A DNA stretch of 30,118 nucleotides from Chara braunii (GCA_003427395.1 BFEA01000590.1:489341-519458), one strand, 5' to 3'; numbered from the stretch's first letter, positions 9,072 through 18,269 are shown. The notes: generated by a model from the letters alone, not told the origin. Numbers and translations: made by a program.

Positions 9072-9193
9072 TGAAAAAGGAATTGGACCATTTCTCGATT
9101 CATGGGTGTCATCCTTGCACAGGGGCCGTGCTAATGTTCTCTGTATCGTTCAAATTTTAACGATGTCCCGAAGGACGCATCAGTCCGGTTCCT
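9018..9193 (-). mobile_element. U6 snRNA retrocopy 3 with perfect 17-bp TSD
   Basis: On the minus strand the U6 copy begins exactly at 9176 (gtccttcggga) and runs about 103 nt to near 9074, the normal U6 length. It keeps the atacagag block, the gcaaggatgacac block and the gagaaatggtcc end, followed by cctttttc. An (AAT)n tail (about 9035-9071) comes next. The 17-bp string gcatcagtccggttcct occurs at 9018-9034 and again at 9177-9193, directly abutting the U6 5' end. Full length, tail and TSD together show retroposition. It differs from consensus U6 at several sites, so it is probably a pseudogene. Confidence 0.9.
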
Positions 9194-9194
9194 A

Positions 9195-9890
9195 TTCCGC
9201 TGGCAAGAGAACACACACAGACGCTTCTCCCCATAATGGTTGAGAGATCTGAGTGGGCGGCATTGATTACTTCCAGCTGGAAGGATCTACGTCTTCTCAC
9301 CCCTGCTTGAGACAACGGAATTCACTCTCTCCATTACGGTTGAGAGATCCGAGTGGCCCGCACCTTAATCTGGCATGGCCCGTACGTAGTTCACACTGCT
9401 CTGCTCTGGACATCGTTAGACAACAACGGAATTACAGTAACTGTTTGTGGGTTAGACAGACAGACTATATAAGTACAGCAACTGTGGATCACACACACAC
9501 AACAATGTACAAAAGTTCTAGATTGATCCGCCCCCTTTGTGAGGTCTGTTACCCACAGCTATGAATTTACTATACTGCAAACCTACAGTAACTGCGGGTC
9601 AAAAGGACTACAACCGAGGTACAGCTAAGAGACGATGACATACTGAGAAGTCCAGACTGGTGCTCTCCTTCGTACGTGCTGTGATAAAGACCATTGGACT
9701 GAAAACTACAGAACCACTGTGAGGCAAACAACAATGTACAAAGAACTTGAAAGAAGCATTAGACTGATCCTTTTGCTGTTTTTTCCAACACACCATCTGA
9801 ACCTTCGAATATGGAAAATTGGAAATGTATCAGATAAATAAACGTTATTTTCCCAGGTAATTCAGAAGAGCATATTTATTTTTGTTAATC
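9195..9890. other. Unrecognised sequence with local duplications
   Basis: No gene is supported. A string of about 28 bp (ccata/ttacggttgagagatc...) occurs near 9231 and 9330, and acaacaatgtacaaa occurs near 9501 and 9729 with related sequence after it. Confidence 0.3.
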
Positions 9891-9892
9891 TG

Positions 9893-9956
9893 GCTAAATC
9901 TGGATTCGAACTTGCGTCTGCACTGTAACAGTTCATGGGTGTACCAACTGAGCTCA
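9893..9956 (-). pseudogene. tRNA-like sequence (minus), decayed tRNA or SINE head
   Basis: Minus strand: a near-consensus A box GAGCTCAGTTGG (9955-9944) and a perfect B box GTTCGAATCC (9911-9902) at tRNA spacing. The acceptor and T stems do not pair well and the anticodon arm is ambiguous (a gtt triplet is possible). It is best read as a tRNA pseudogene or the tRNA-derived head of a SINE. Confidence 0.5.
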
Positions 9957-10023
9957 CTTTGCCTTGTGGTAGGCGTTTTGATTTTGAATCAGCAGGTTGC
10001 AGGTTCGATGCCTGGAGGGAGCG
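9952..10023 (+). pseudogene. tRNA-like sequence (plus), possible Gln-type
   Basis: The segment has tRNA-like geometry: acceptor GCTCACT pairing with AGGGAGC (one mismatch), a D stem GCCT/AGGC, an anticodon loop TTTTGAA (anticodon TTG if read normally), a 5-nt variable loop, and a T arm GCAGG/CCTGG around TTCGATG. One extra base before the anticodon stem and several mispairs suggest decay. Its 5' end overlaps that of the minus-strand tRNA-like sequence. Confidence 0.4.
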
Positions 10024-10143
10024 ATTGATTTGCAATCTTCAGAACCATTGGATTTCACGCTTGGAGGAAATGATAATTAAGCAATGTACAAGCGGACCCG
10101 CCGCGGCTCCGCCTGCGGCGAGAAGAGCAAAGATTGTAGGAAC

Positions 10144-10309
10144 TGAGGTGGGGGGATGAGAGAGAGGGAGATAGAGAGAGAGGCAGAGAGAGTGAGAAAG
10201 AGTGAGAGAGAAGGATGAAAAAGGTGGACTTCAGGAATACGAAATATGTATATACATGTATCTTTTCCGTTGTGTGCCACGTGGCACGCTGGTGTGCGCT
10301 GCAAAAAAA
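10144..10309. repeat. Purine-rich tract and 45-bp motif left of the gap
   Basis: GA-rich sequence (10159-10215) is followed by a motif ttccgttgtgtgccacgtgg...gcgctgcaaaaaaa that ends at the gap. The same motif occurs right of the gap at 11297-11340. Confidence 0.7.
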
Positions 10310-11216
10310 NNNNNNNNNNNNNNNNNNNNNNNNNNNNNNNNNNNNNNNNNNNNNNNNNNNNNNNNNNNNNNNNNNNNNNNNNNNNNNNNNNNNNNNNNNN
10401 NNNNNNNNNNNNNNNNNNNNNNNNNNNNNNNNNNNNNNNNNNNNNNNNNNNNNNNNNNNNNNNNNNNNNNNNNNNNNNNNNNNNNNNNNNNNNNNNNNNN
10501 NNNNNNNNNNNNNNNNNNNNNNNNNNNNNNNNNNNNNNNNNNNNNNNNNNNNNNNNNNNNNNNNNNNNNNNNNNNNNNNNNNNNNNNNNNNNNNNNNNNN
10601 NNNNNNNNNNNNNNNNNNNNNNNNNNNNNNNNNNNNNNNNNNNNNNNNNNNNNNNNNNNNNNNNNNNNNNNNNNNNNNNNNNNNNNNNNNNNNNNNNNNN
10701 NNNNNNNNNNNNNNNNNNNNNNNNNNNNNNNNNNNNNNNNNNNNNNNNNNNNNNNNNNNNNNNNNNNNNNNNNNNNNNNNNNNNNNNNNNNNNNNNNNNN
10801 NNNNNNNNNNNNNNNNNNNNNNNNNNNNNNNNNNNNNNNNNNNNNNNNNNNNNNNNNNNNNNNNNNNNNNNNNNNNNNNNNNNNNNNNNNNNNNNNNNNN
10901 NNNNNNNNNNNNNNNNNNNNNNNNNNNNNNNNNNNNNNNNNNNNNNNNNNNNNNNNNNNNNNNNNNNNNNNNNNNNNNNNNNNNNNNNNNNNNNNNNNNN
11001 NNNNNNNNNNNNNNNNNNNNNNNNNNNNNNNNNNNNNNNNNNNNNNNNNNNNNNNNNNNNNNNNNNNNNNNNNNNNNNNNNNNNNNNNNNNNNNNNNNNN
11101 NNNNNNNNNNNNNNNNNNNNNNNNNNNNNNNNNNNNNNNNNNNNNNNNNNNNNNNNNNNNNNNNNNNNNNNNNNNNNNNNNNNNNNNNNNNNNNNNNNNN
11201 NNNNNNNNNNNNNNNN
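10310..11216. other. Assembly gap (907 Ns)
   Basis: An unbroken run of N. Open frames spanning it have no meaning. Because nearly the same 45-bp motif and A-run flank both sides, the assembler probably failed on a tandem or nested repeat here. Confidence 0.99.
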
Positions 11217-11523
11217 TCTCCCCCCTTCCTTCCATCGCCTCTACTTCTCCCCTATCCCGATCTGTCCCTCCATAGATCCCTTCTCCCTCCTCCTCCTTTC
11301 CGTCGTGTGCCACGTGGCACACTGATGTGCGCTGCAAAAAAAAAACAAAAAAAAAAACCCTTCCCCCCTCCCTCCCCTCCTTCCCTTCCCCTCGTCGATC
11401 TTCTCTCCATCGCCTCTCCCTCTCCCCTATCCCGACTCCCATAGATTCGATCGATTTTGCTCATCCTTTCGATGGAAATTACGCGAGGCCAGGGGCGGCC
11501 TTGGAGACTTGCGTGTTGGCGTA

Positions 11524-11588
<65 letters not shown>

Positions 11589-11779
11589 CCTCCGTCCCTC
11601 CGTCCCTCCGTCCTCCCTTTCTCTCCCCCCCATCCCGACTTCGATTTCGAATCCCCCTTATCCCGATCCCCCTCCCTCCTCCCTCCCCTACGCCAACCTC
11701 TCTCTCTCTCTCTCTCTTTCTCTCTCCCTCCCTCCGTTCTCCCGTATCTCGACCCCCCTCCTCCCCCATCCCGACTTTG

Positions 11780-11859
<80 letters not shown>

Positions 11860-12019
11860 CCTCCATCCTCCCTCTCTCTCCCCCTCGTCGCAACTTCGAT
11901 CCCGAATCCCTCCTATCCCGATCCCCCTCCCTCCTCCCTCCCCTACCTCGACCCTTCTGTCTCTCTTTCTTTCTCTCTCCCTCCCGTCGTCTTCCCGAAC
12001 CTCCTCTATCGTCCCGACT

Positions 12020-12082
<63 letters not shown>

Positions 12083-12100
12083 CGTCCCTCCGTCCCAATC
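11217..12100 (+). repeat. Polypyrimidine tract with higher-order repeat
   Basis: Almost every base is C or T on the plus strand, apart from 11300-11350 and about 11440-11520. Four (CT)n blocks (about 11527-11582, 11700-11728, 11780-11852, 12023-12079) alternate with a conserved non-CT segment beginning cttcgtccctccgtcc (11582, 11852, 12079), giving a period of about 230-270 bp. Long purine/pyrimidine tracts can form triplex DNA. Ser/Leu-rich and Arg/Glu-rich frames in it are artefacts. Confidence 0.85.
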
Positions 12101-12129
12101 GAAACAGCGAAGCGATCGCGGGAAACAGC

Positions 12130-12245
12130 AGGTATCGTCGAACCGAGCCACATCGAACTGATCGTCGAACCGAGTCGCGTCAAACCCAGTCGCATCGAAC
12201 CGAGTCGCGAGTCCTCGGCGAACCGAGTCGCATCGAACGGAGTCC
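12130..12245 (+). repeat. Degenerate 15-bp tandem repeat
   Basis: About seven degenerate copies of tcgaaccgagtcgca lie next to the end of the pyrimidine tract. Confidence 0.75.
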
Positions 12246-12301
12246 CGCTGGCACGTAAATACAAAAAGCGGGCCCCGCGACAACCGTCAGGATCGCCGAG
12301 T

Positions 12302-12366
12302 GGACGGCCCGATAGAACTTTCGGGATTCGCCTGGCACGGATCCCGAAAACTCTATAGGGCCGTCC
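12302..12366. repeat. 26-bp inverted repeat
   Basis: The arms 12302-12327 and 12341-12366 match at 23 of 26 positions around a 13-nt spacer, forming a strong hairpin. The outer parts are ggacggccc and gggccgtcc. I do not recognise it as an element end. Confidence 0.8.
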
Positions 12367-12572
12367 AACCCAAGCTCACTCGCGGCCCGAAAGACACACA
12401 CGGTATCAGTTGGGCCCGCCTGCCGGTCTCCACGCGTTTCCCAACAACGGTGAGCGGCCTCTCGCGGGACTGTTACGCGAGGACCGCTATCCGCTTAAAG
12501 AGTGTTAAGGATAAGATAAACATATAGTACATGCTGTCATGATGCAGATGGAACTTGTGTCTGATAGGTATC

Positions 12573-13303
12573 TGCAATCAGACTTGTCTTCTGCAACACT
12601 CAGCATGCGTGCAAACATATGACAATCAAACCTGGCGCACTGCACCCACACAAAACTCGGAGATAAACGTGGCCAGGAACACAACTCAGGTTCAAACTTG
12701 TCCGGCTGGCTATGGCGCAGAGCGCCAGATAGAGATTCCCAACTGATCAACTGTATCACCCAACAACTTACTCACACACACGCACGCACTCTGGATCACC
12801 CTGGATGCCCCGCACACACACACAACACACACATCTACTAACCTCCTAATAGACAACTATGGCTGTCATCTACCTCCTAACTGGTGGCTATGGCCACGTC
12901 TTCCTCGTCTTACCCCACTTCCTCTCCGGGCATGCAGACCTCCGTTGCACAAGATGCACAGACAGCGCTTCCGCATGGCTCACAGGCAGAATGAATGAAT
13001 GGTTTGATGCTGCCTCTTTATTTATACTTCGGACCGTCACAGGTCTGCCCTTTGACCCTGGGCCCGGGATGTGCACAGTCCCATTGGACAAAGTGCACCA
13101 TGGGACCAGGTACTGCTGACTAGACTAGGTAGATCTAGGACTGCCCTTTGCTGACTGTGCTAGGACTGCCCTCTGCTGACTCAGATGCGGACTGACTCTA
13201 AGACTCACAAAAGGCCACTTCCGGAAGTTCCCGAAGGTCGTGGACTTGACCTTTCAGAACTATAGCAGCTACAACCTAAGCTACCACTAAGACCTCTAAG
13301 ACC
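12573..13303 (-). repeat. LTR, left copy
   Basis: About 730 bp matching 19538-20278. On the minus strand it ends ...CTGATTGCA and contains a TATAAATA box (about 13019-13030). GTATC lies directly left (12568-12572) and also directly right (13304-13308). This could be the 5-bp target duplication of an independent solo LTR, or coincidence at the edge of an internal deletion that also removed the first few LTR bases. Confidence 0.85.
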
Positions 13304-13480
13304 GTATCCTGACATTCCCCGAGGATTAGACTTCGGAGCTCTTCATTATTGGGAATGCACAACCGATCTACAATGTCTGTCTTCTCAAACAACAACCCGT
13401 TTGTGGTGCGGTTCTCCTTTACTCTCTTGAGGAGATCACTGTAGATAGGGTCTTGCACATACGCATCCCTAAGTTTCTGC
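13304..13480 (-). pseudogene. Integrase N-terminal fragment
   Basis: The frame encodes DPIYSDLLKRVKENRT...LCIPNNEELRSLILGECQDT, which resembles the region ending in the HHCC zinc-binding domain of gypsy integrases (usual context LILGECHDT). The His of that context is Gln here. The coding sequence stops at the LTR junction, so the catalytic DDE core is absent. A stop codon separates it from RNase H at about 13480. Confidence 0.75.
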
Positions 13481-13932
13481 TATAAGTCAGTCCCTATGTC
13501 CCGGTGGTGAACTATAGTTCCAAAGTAGTCGGCTCTCCTACTCAGAGCATCTGCAACCATGTTGTAGTTTCCTTTAATGGGTTGGAGCTCAAAGTCGAAC
13601 TGTTCTATCTCGGCGGCCCACCTAGCAAGCTTCGTCTTCAGCCACCTAAGTGTCATGTGGTCTTTATAAACTTTGAACTGCCTCCCAAGCAAGTAGTGTC
13701 TACAATGGTCTAACGCTTGCCTGAGAGAGTAGAGTTCCCTCTTATAAGTAGAGGCTGCTACCTTTTCTGAAGGCAACCTAACAAACATGAACTCTACGGG
13801 TCTATACCCATTGCCATCATCTTGCTGCAAAGCAACACCAATACCATACTGACTCGCATCAGTGGCGACAACGAAGGGTAAGGATGAGAGAGCTACCTTA
13901 AGGACTAGGTACTCTATCAAGGCCCGTTTCAA
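13480..13932 (-). pseudogene. Retrotransposon RNase H domain
   Basis: About 150 codons cover the RNase H domain that removes the RNA strand during reverse transcription. VVATDASQYGIGVAL carries the first catalytic Asp, KRELYSLRQAL the Glu, KDHMTLRWL a later Asp (usually TDH), and NMVADALSRR the C-terminal Asp. It is intact as a domain but separated from RT by a stop (13969) and from integrase by another. Confidence 0.88.
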
Positions 13933-13968
13933 CTTCTTTAGGGACGGAGTACAATCTTGGTCCCACTT

Positions 13969-14489
13969 CTAGATTGCTTCTTTTAGCAGTCCGCGAAGGG
14001 GAGCAGCGATGGCAGATAAGTTTTTAACAAACTTTCTGTAATAGTTAGCCGATCCTAGGAACGACCTCAACTCTGTGAGTGTATGGGGAGTTGGCCAGTC
14101 TCTAATCGCTGCGATCTTGCTGTCCTCAGACTTTATGCCATCACCATCTAGGACGTGGCCCAAGTACAAGATTTCGGTATTGGCCCACTCACACTTCTTC
14201 GCGTTGATCTTGAATTTTGCCTCACGTAACTTTTCCAAGATCTGCCTCAGATGTGCCTCATGCTCCTGGAGGGTCTTACTAAAAATCAAAATGTCATCTA
14301 AATAAACGACTACGAATCTATCTAACCACAACCTAAACAAATCGTTCACACAACGCTGGAACGTGGCCGGTGCGTTCGTTAGTCCAAAGGGCATAACCAT
14401 AAACTCGTAATCCTTATGCCTAGTCCGGAACGCGGTCTTGTACTGATCATCAGGGTAGACTTCAATCTGATGGTACCCTGATTTTAAAT
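13969..14489 (-). pseudogene. Reverse transcriptase, C-terminal part
   Basis: After the inserted transposon the RT resumes at DLKSGYHQIEV and continues through FGLTNAPATFQ and the catalytic YLDD box (14293-14304) to the thumb (ELRSFLGSANYYRKF). All are hallmarks of gypsy RT. The frame to the right of 14490 belongs to the insertion, not to RT. A TAG ends the frame at 13969, where intact elements read on into RNase H. Confidence 0.92.
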
Positions 14490-14952
14490 CATGGCTACCG
14501 CGGAGCTGGATACTGGACCGATCCGGACCCAGACAACCAGTCCGTCCGGATATGATCCAGACATCCGGATTTCCAAACCAGTCCGGACGGTCCGTACATG
14601 GTTCGGATCGGTCCGGATAGTCCGGATGATCATGTCCGGATCGGCCCGGATTGAAAAAAAAGAAAAAACTGGCAGGTCTCTTATGCATGTTGATTACAGT
14701 TTCACTGTATAATCGTGAGTTAAGGTGAAGTGTTCCAGAAAGACATAACTGTTGGCATATATGACAACCATGAATGACAATTCGTTGACATTCACTGTGT
14801 TGGCACAAAGCACAAAGTGCTGCAAGGGAAGAAAAAATGAAGAAACAAAAAAAACTTAAAAAAAGAGCACTCTGCAGTTAACTTGAATAAAGGTAAATAT
14901 TAAATAAAGTTCAAGACTTTAGCAGTTCAGAATTTAAAGTTCAAAGTTGGTT

Positions 14953-14957
<5 letters not shown>

Positions 14958-15012
<55 letters not shown>

Positions 15013-15142
15013 CATGTGCGCACCAGTCCACAACTGTAACGAGCTCTCTCTCTCTCTCTCTCTCTCTCTCTTGCATGTGTGCACCAGTCCACAACTGTAA
15101 CGAGAGCTCTCTCTCCCTCTCCCTGTGTGTGTGTGTGTGTGT
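14958..15142. repeat. CT microsatellites with a 40-bp duplicated spacer, then (TG)n
   Basis: Two CT runs (about 14958-15010 and 15043-15070) are each followed by ttgcatgtg.gcaccagtcc and neighbouring bases, duplicated with one change. A short TG run lies at 15124-15142. The whole lies inside the hAT-like element. Confidence 0.85.
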
Positions 15143-15322
15143 GGTGGCGGTGGGTGGGCGGGAAAACACTCTGAAGTGCCTAAATCCGCCCTTTCTTCCC
15201 TTTGTCACTCGGGAACTGCGTTCTGCCTCCACCCGTCTACCCAGGATGCAAGTAGAAAAGGTGCCGGTCCGACCACCCTATACGGCCGATACCAGCCCCA
15301 AAAATCATCAAAACATTTTTCA

Positions 15323-15363
15323 GGGGGCGCCCTGGACCCAAGGAACAGGTCCAGGGTGCCCCC
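15323..15363. repeat. 16-bp GC-rich inverted repeat
   Basis: The arms 15323-15338 and 15348-15363 pair at 15 of 16 positions around a 9-nt spacer and are followed by a T run. It is internal to the hAT-like insertion. A terminator-like shape has no obvious meaning in this setting. Confidence 0.75.
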
Positions 15364-15490
15364 TTTTTTTTTTGAATTTCAGGGTTTTGGCCCCTTCTGG
15401 ACGGGCCTCCTATGGTCCGACGTCCAAACACTGGACAACAGACCGTCTGGACGCCTGTCCGGATGTCCGGATGGTAGCCATGCTTTAAAT

Positions 15491-16118
15491 CCATCTTCAA
15501 AAAATACTTGCAGCCCTGCACCCGATCAAGGAGATCATCCATTCGGGGCAGTGGTTCTGCATTCTTGTTCGTGACTGCGTTCAGACCCCTCTAGTCAATA
15601 CACATTCTCAACACTCCCTCCTTCTTGCGGACAAAGAGAAGAGACGCTCCAAATGGAGATGAACTGGGCCAAATCCAACGCTTTTCGAGGAGCTCGTCTA
15701 GCTGAATGCACAACTCCTCTAACTCCTTCGAGGACATTCTATAGACTGCTCCTTTAGTAGTTCTACTGCCAGCCTCTATCTTAATGCGATGCTGGATAGG
15801 ACACTCAACTACTCCTGAGGGAGGTTCTGACAAATCTGCGTACTCTTCCAACAGCTTGGCAATCGCAGGGTTGGCAGCTTCCTCTTTCTTAGGCTCAGTG
15901 ACTGGCCTAACGTCAGCCAGAAAGACCTGCTCCTTCTTAACTAATTGAGCAAACACGAGAGCACCGAGACAACAACGTGCCAAGGAGTTGTCTCCTCCTG
16001 ACACATGGAACAGGCGGGCCATCTTGACACCACCTAAAGGACTAGGAAGCCTACACTCATGCTCACGCAGATGCAATGTGGCTCCTACTGCCTCTCCCCA
16101 ATCCATTCCTATGACCAT
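15491..16118 (-). pseudogene. Protease-RT linker and reverse transcriptase N-terminal part
   Basis: The frame begins with MVIGMDWGEAVGA, from the end of the protease region, and runs into RT fingers: VVECPIQHRIKIEAGS, ELLEKRWIWPSSSPFGASLLFVRKK, then MCID. A TAG at 15591-15593 interrupts the usual CIDYRGLN context. Beyond it the frame goes on (RGLNAVTNKNAEPLPR, FLKMDLK) up to the transposon insertion at 15490. The catalytic YLDD lies on the far side, so no functional RT can be made. Confidence 0.9.
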
Positions 16119-16119
16119 A

Positions 16120-16449
16120 TCAGATGGGAGAATATCCTCGACAAGGAGAGTCAGAGAATGGAGAACTCTCTCTACCTTCCCATTTGACTCTTAGGCGAAA
16201 ATACGTTTGAACTCCCTCGACGTAATCCTCGACTTGCCTGGTGCGATTGTCTACGAGGATACTGACTATGGGCTCTTCCAACTTTTGGACTTTCAAACTC
16301 AACTTTAGCTTCTTCAACGCTTTGCGGCTAATGTAGATATGCATGGCCCCATTGTCTATAAGGGCTCCTACTCTACCTCTAAAAACCTCTAACAACAGTT
16401 GTCCTTTCCCTTCTCTCTTCATCTTGGCCCAGACCGACATTCTCTGCAA
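16120..16449 (-). pseudogene. Retropepsin-like aspartic protease
   Basis: The catalytic motif region reads ALIDNGAMHIYISRKAL, where active gypsy proteases have D-S/T-G-A-T. The Ser/Thr after the catalytic Asp (near 16354-16356) is Asn here, which should impair activity. It follows gag with a frame change and leads into the RT frame after a stop. Confidence 0.78.
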
Positions 16450-16469
16450 GACCTGCGAGGGAAGCGCCT

Positions 16470-17330
16470 AGAGAGACTCTAACACAAGCAGTCTCTGGAC
16501 AACTGGCTAGATGATGGCCAGCAACCTCTGCCGTAGGCACACGTGGAATGGGAGTTTCTATTTGGCGCGCACACTCATCTCCACATGGCTTAGAGGTAAG
16601 GGCAATTGCTACCCCTACCGGCGGTTGCCTTTTGCCGACTTTGCAACAACAAAATTTGACGATGTGCAGCGGGTCACCGCAGAACACGCATTGCCAATTA
16701 TCTATTCGGTCTTGACAATCTTTCTTCTCAACGCCCAAAGATTCCCCGGGTCGACCCTCAGGCCGACCAGGGTGCCAACCACCCATCCTGGGAGTTGATC
16801 GATTGGAACGAGGACAGTTCGATGGGGGACCTTGACCCCTGCCTCCCACTTGGCAGTTTCCCCTGCCGCCAACCCCCTGGCCCTCGAAAGCAACAACCTC
16901 CCAACTAAGCGTGAAGTACGTCATGTTAGGTGGTTGTTTCTTATCGAAGAAAGGGCCGTGCAGAGTCTCGGGCATGGAGCGATAAAACAACTGGACAAGT
17001 TGGGCCTCAATGACCCCATGTCCAAGGAGAGCGACAAGTTCATCCATGGCCGCCTTGAAGGCCCTTGCACTCTTCCACTGTCGCGTATGGACTGTTTGCA
17101 GTTTACCAGATGCCCTAAGGCCTCTCTGGTAAAATCTGTAAAGTGTTCACGGAGGACAGACAAAAAATCGCTCATGTTAGTAATGGAGGAGTATGTGACC
17201 ATATCATTGTCACATTTGGCGGCGCGAGCAAGCGACCTAGCAAAGCTGGCCGCTTCGTCCTTCAATGCCTGAAAGGCCACGAGAACATGGTTCTCATGCA
17301 TAATGATTTGCAATGTATGTAGGACTTGGT
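16470..17330 (-). pseudogene. Gag, capsid C-terminal part and zinc knuckle
   Basis: The first frame (from about 17330) contains the capsid helices VLVAFQALKDEAASFARSL and TREALGHLVNCKQS. A frameshift near 17060-17100 moves to a second frame starting at 17047 with FYRSMPETLHGPFFDK. A CCHC zinc knuckle, C-x2-C-x4-H-x4-C, lies at 16649-16690 and would bind RNA during packaging. The part upstream of residue VLHTLQII has been inverted and lies on the other strand at 17333-18088. Confidence 0.88.
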
Positions 17331-17332
17331 AT

Positions 17333-18088
17333 TGGGAAGAAGGAACAGGAGGAGAAGTTGGCAACAGCAGAAGCAGAAGCAGCAGCAGAAGAAGAAGAGG
17401 TGGAGGTTCCCCTTCAAAGGATGTGAGGACTGAAGAGAGAGGGGAATCCAGTGGGTCACGAGAGAGAGAATCGAAGATGGAAAAGATGGTGACCGAGTGG
17501 GTGGCCAGCCTGGCCATAGGGGAAGAAGAGGAGGCTATGTTGCTTGTTCCCCAGGCAAAAAGGGAGGCGGTCGTAAGGGAATTGCAAGCGGAGGAGGACC
17601 CCTGGCGCCGACAGGCCAAGGATGAGGAGAAGAGGTTGGAGTGGAAGTTGTGCCGTGGGAGAGAGAGGACAAGGCGGTTGGAGGCGGCAGACAAGATGGA
17701 GAGAGAGTTAAGGGCGGCTGAAGAGCAACAGGGGCAACTGGGAGCACATGAAAATCTTAAAAGACAGATAGAGCTCTTGTCCCAGAATATGGATGTGATG
17801 TTGAGGGCACAACAGTAGTTGCGCTATTTAAGAGGCCGTGATATTGCTTTGTAGTCCATGCGTATAGGATTCAAAGATTTTGCACAAGAGATGATGATGT
17901 GTGTGGGCAGAGAAGTGCGCACTGCCATGGACGACACAGAGGTTTTGCACATGCACCATAGAAGGCGCCAAGCTAGCGGCCCCCAAAGAAGAGGAGGCAA
18001 GGCCACAGCATGAGCGCATCAAGGTCAAGTTTCCCGAAACCTACGGTGGGAAGAAGGGAGACTTTGATAATTGGGAAGCATCTCCCCA
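17333..18088 (+). pseudogene. Gag segment in inverted orientation
   Basis: On the plus strand, against the rest of the element, the frames encode a coiled-coil Gag region (EKLATAEAEAAAEEEE, then RRLEAADKMERELRAA, then IELLSQNMDVMLRAQ) and the capsid start KVKFPETYGGKKGDFDNWEA. The flanking minus-strand pieces end at MEEELG (about 18088) and resume at QYQVLHTLQII (about 17332), exactly the two ends this piece would join. The breakpoints carry opposed copies of ATTGGG/CCCAAT (17331-17336 and 18085-18090). It also holds stops at 17816-17818 and near 17851. Confidence 0.85.
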
Positions 18089-18269
18089 ATTCCTCCTCCA
18101 TCTGCTTCTTCTTCGCCTCCTGCTCTTCCATCAGGGCCAACATCTTTGCCTGCTTAATTAGCTCTCTCTTCTCCATCTTCTCCTTTTTTTCTTTCAGGAG
18201 GGCGGCAACTTTCTCCTCCCGAGGCTTACTATATGGGGTGGTACCCGTTCCTGCTCTCGTGGTCACCAT
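18088..18269 (-). pseudogene. Gag N-terminus
   Basis: The ATG at 18267-18269 begins MVTTRAGTGTTPYSKP, followed by a highly charged Lys/Glu helix (EEKVAALLKEKKEKMEKREL...) ending in MEEELG. It starts inside a longer frame opening at 18302; I chose MVTTRAG because it resembles the starts of related charophyte gag genes I remember. The continuation is the inverted segment. Confidence 0.75.

Larger units (their letters stand above)
14490..15482. mobile_element. hAT-like non-autonomous DNA transposon inside RT
   Basis: The 993-bp insertion splits RT between the codons for DLK and SGYHQ. It has perfect 10-bp terminal inverted repeats CATGGCTACC (14490-14499) and GGTAGCCATG (15473-15482). They are flanked by 8-bp direct repeats TTTTAAAT (14482-14489) and CTTTAAAT (15483-15490), seven of eight identical. 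Eight-bp duplications and short inverted ends are typical of the hAT superfamily. The left subterminal 150 bp holds about seven TCCGGA hexamers and the right end two more plus relatives, like transposase-binding repeats. There is no transposase frame. The inside carries CT microsatellites and a GC-rich hairpin. Confidence 0.82.

Noticed and set aside
10202-11444. Frames of 350-400 codons
   Set aside because: Most residues are X from the 907-N gap.
11252-12358. Long open frames rich in Ser/Leu or Arg/Glu
   Set aside because: They are translations of the CT/GA microsatellites and pyrimidine tract, open on both strands for compositional reasons.
15323-15375. Rho-independent terminator
   Set aside because: The hairpin plus T run sits inside a eukaryotic DNA transposon; the shape is coincidental in this context.
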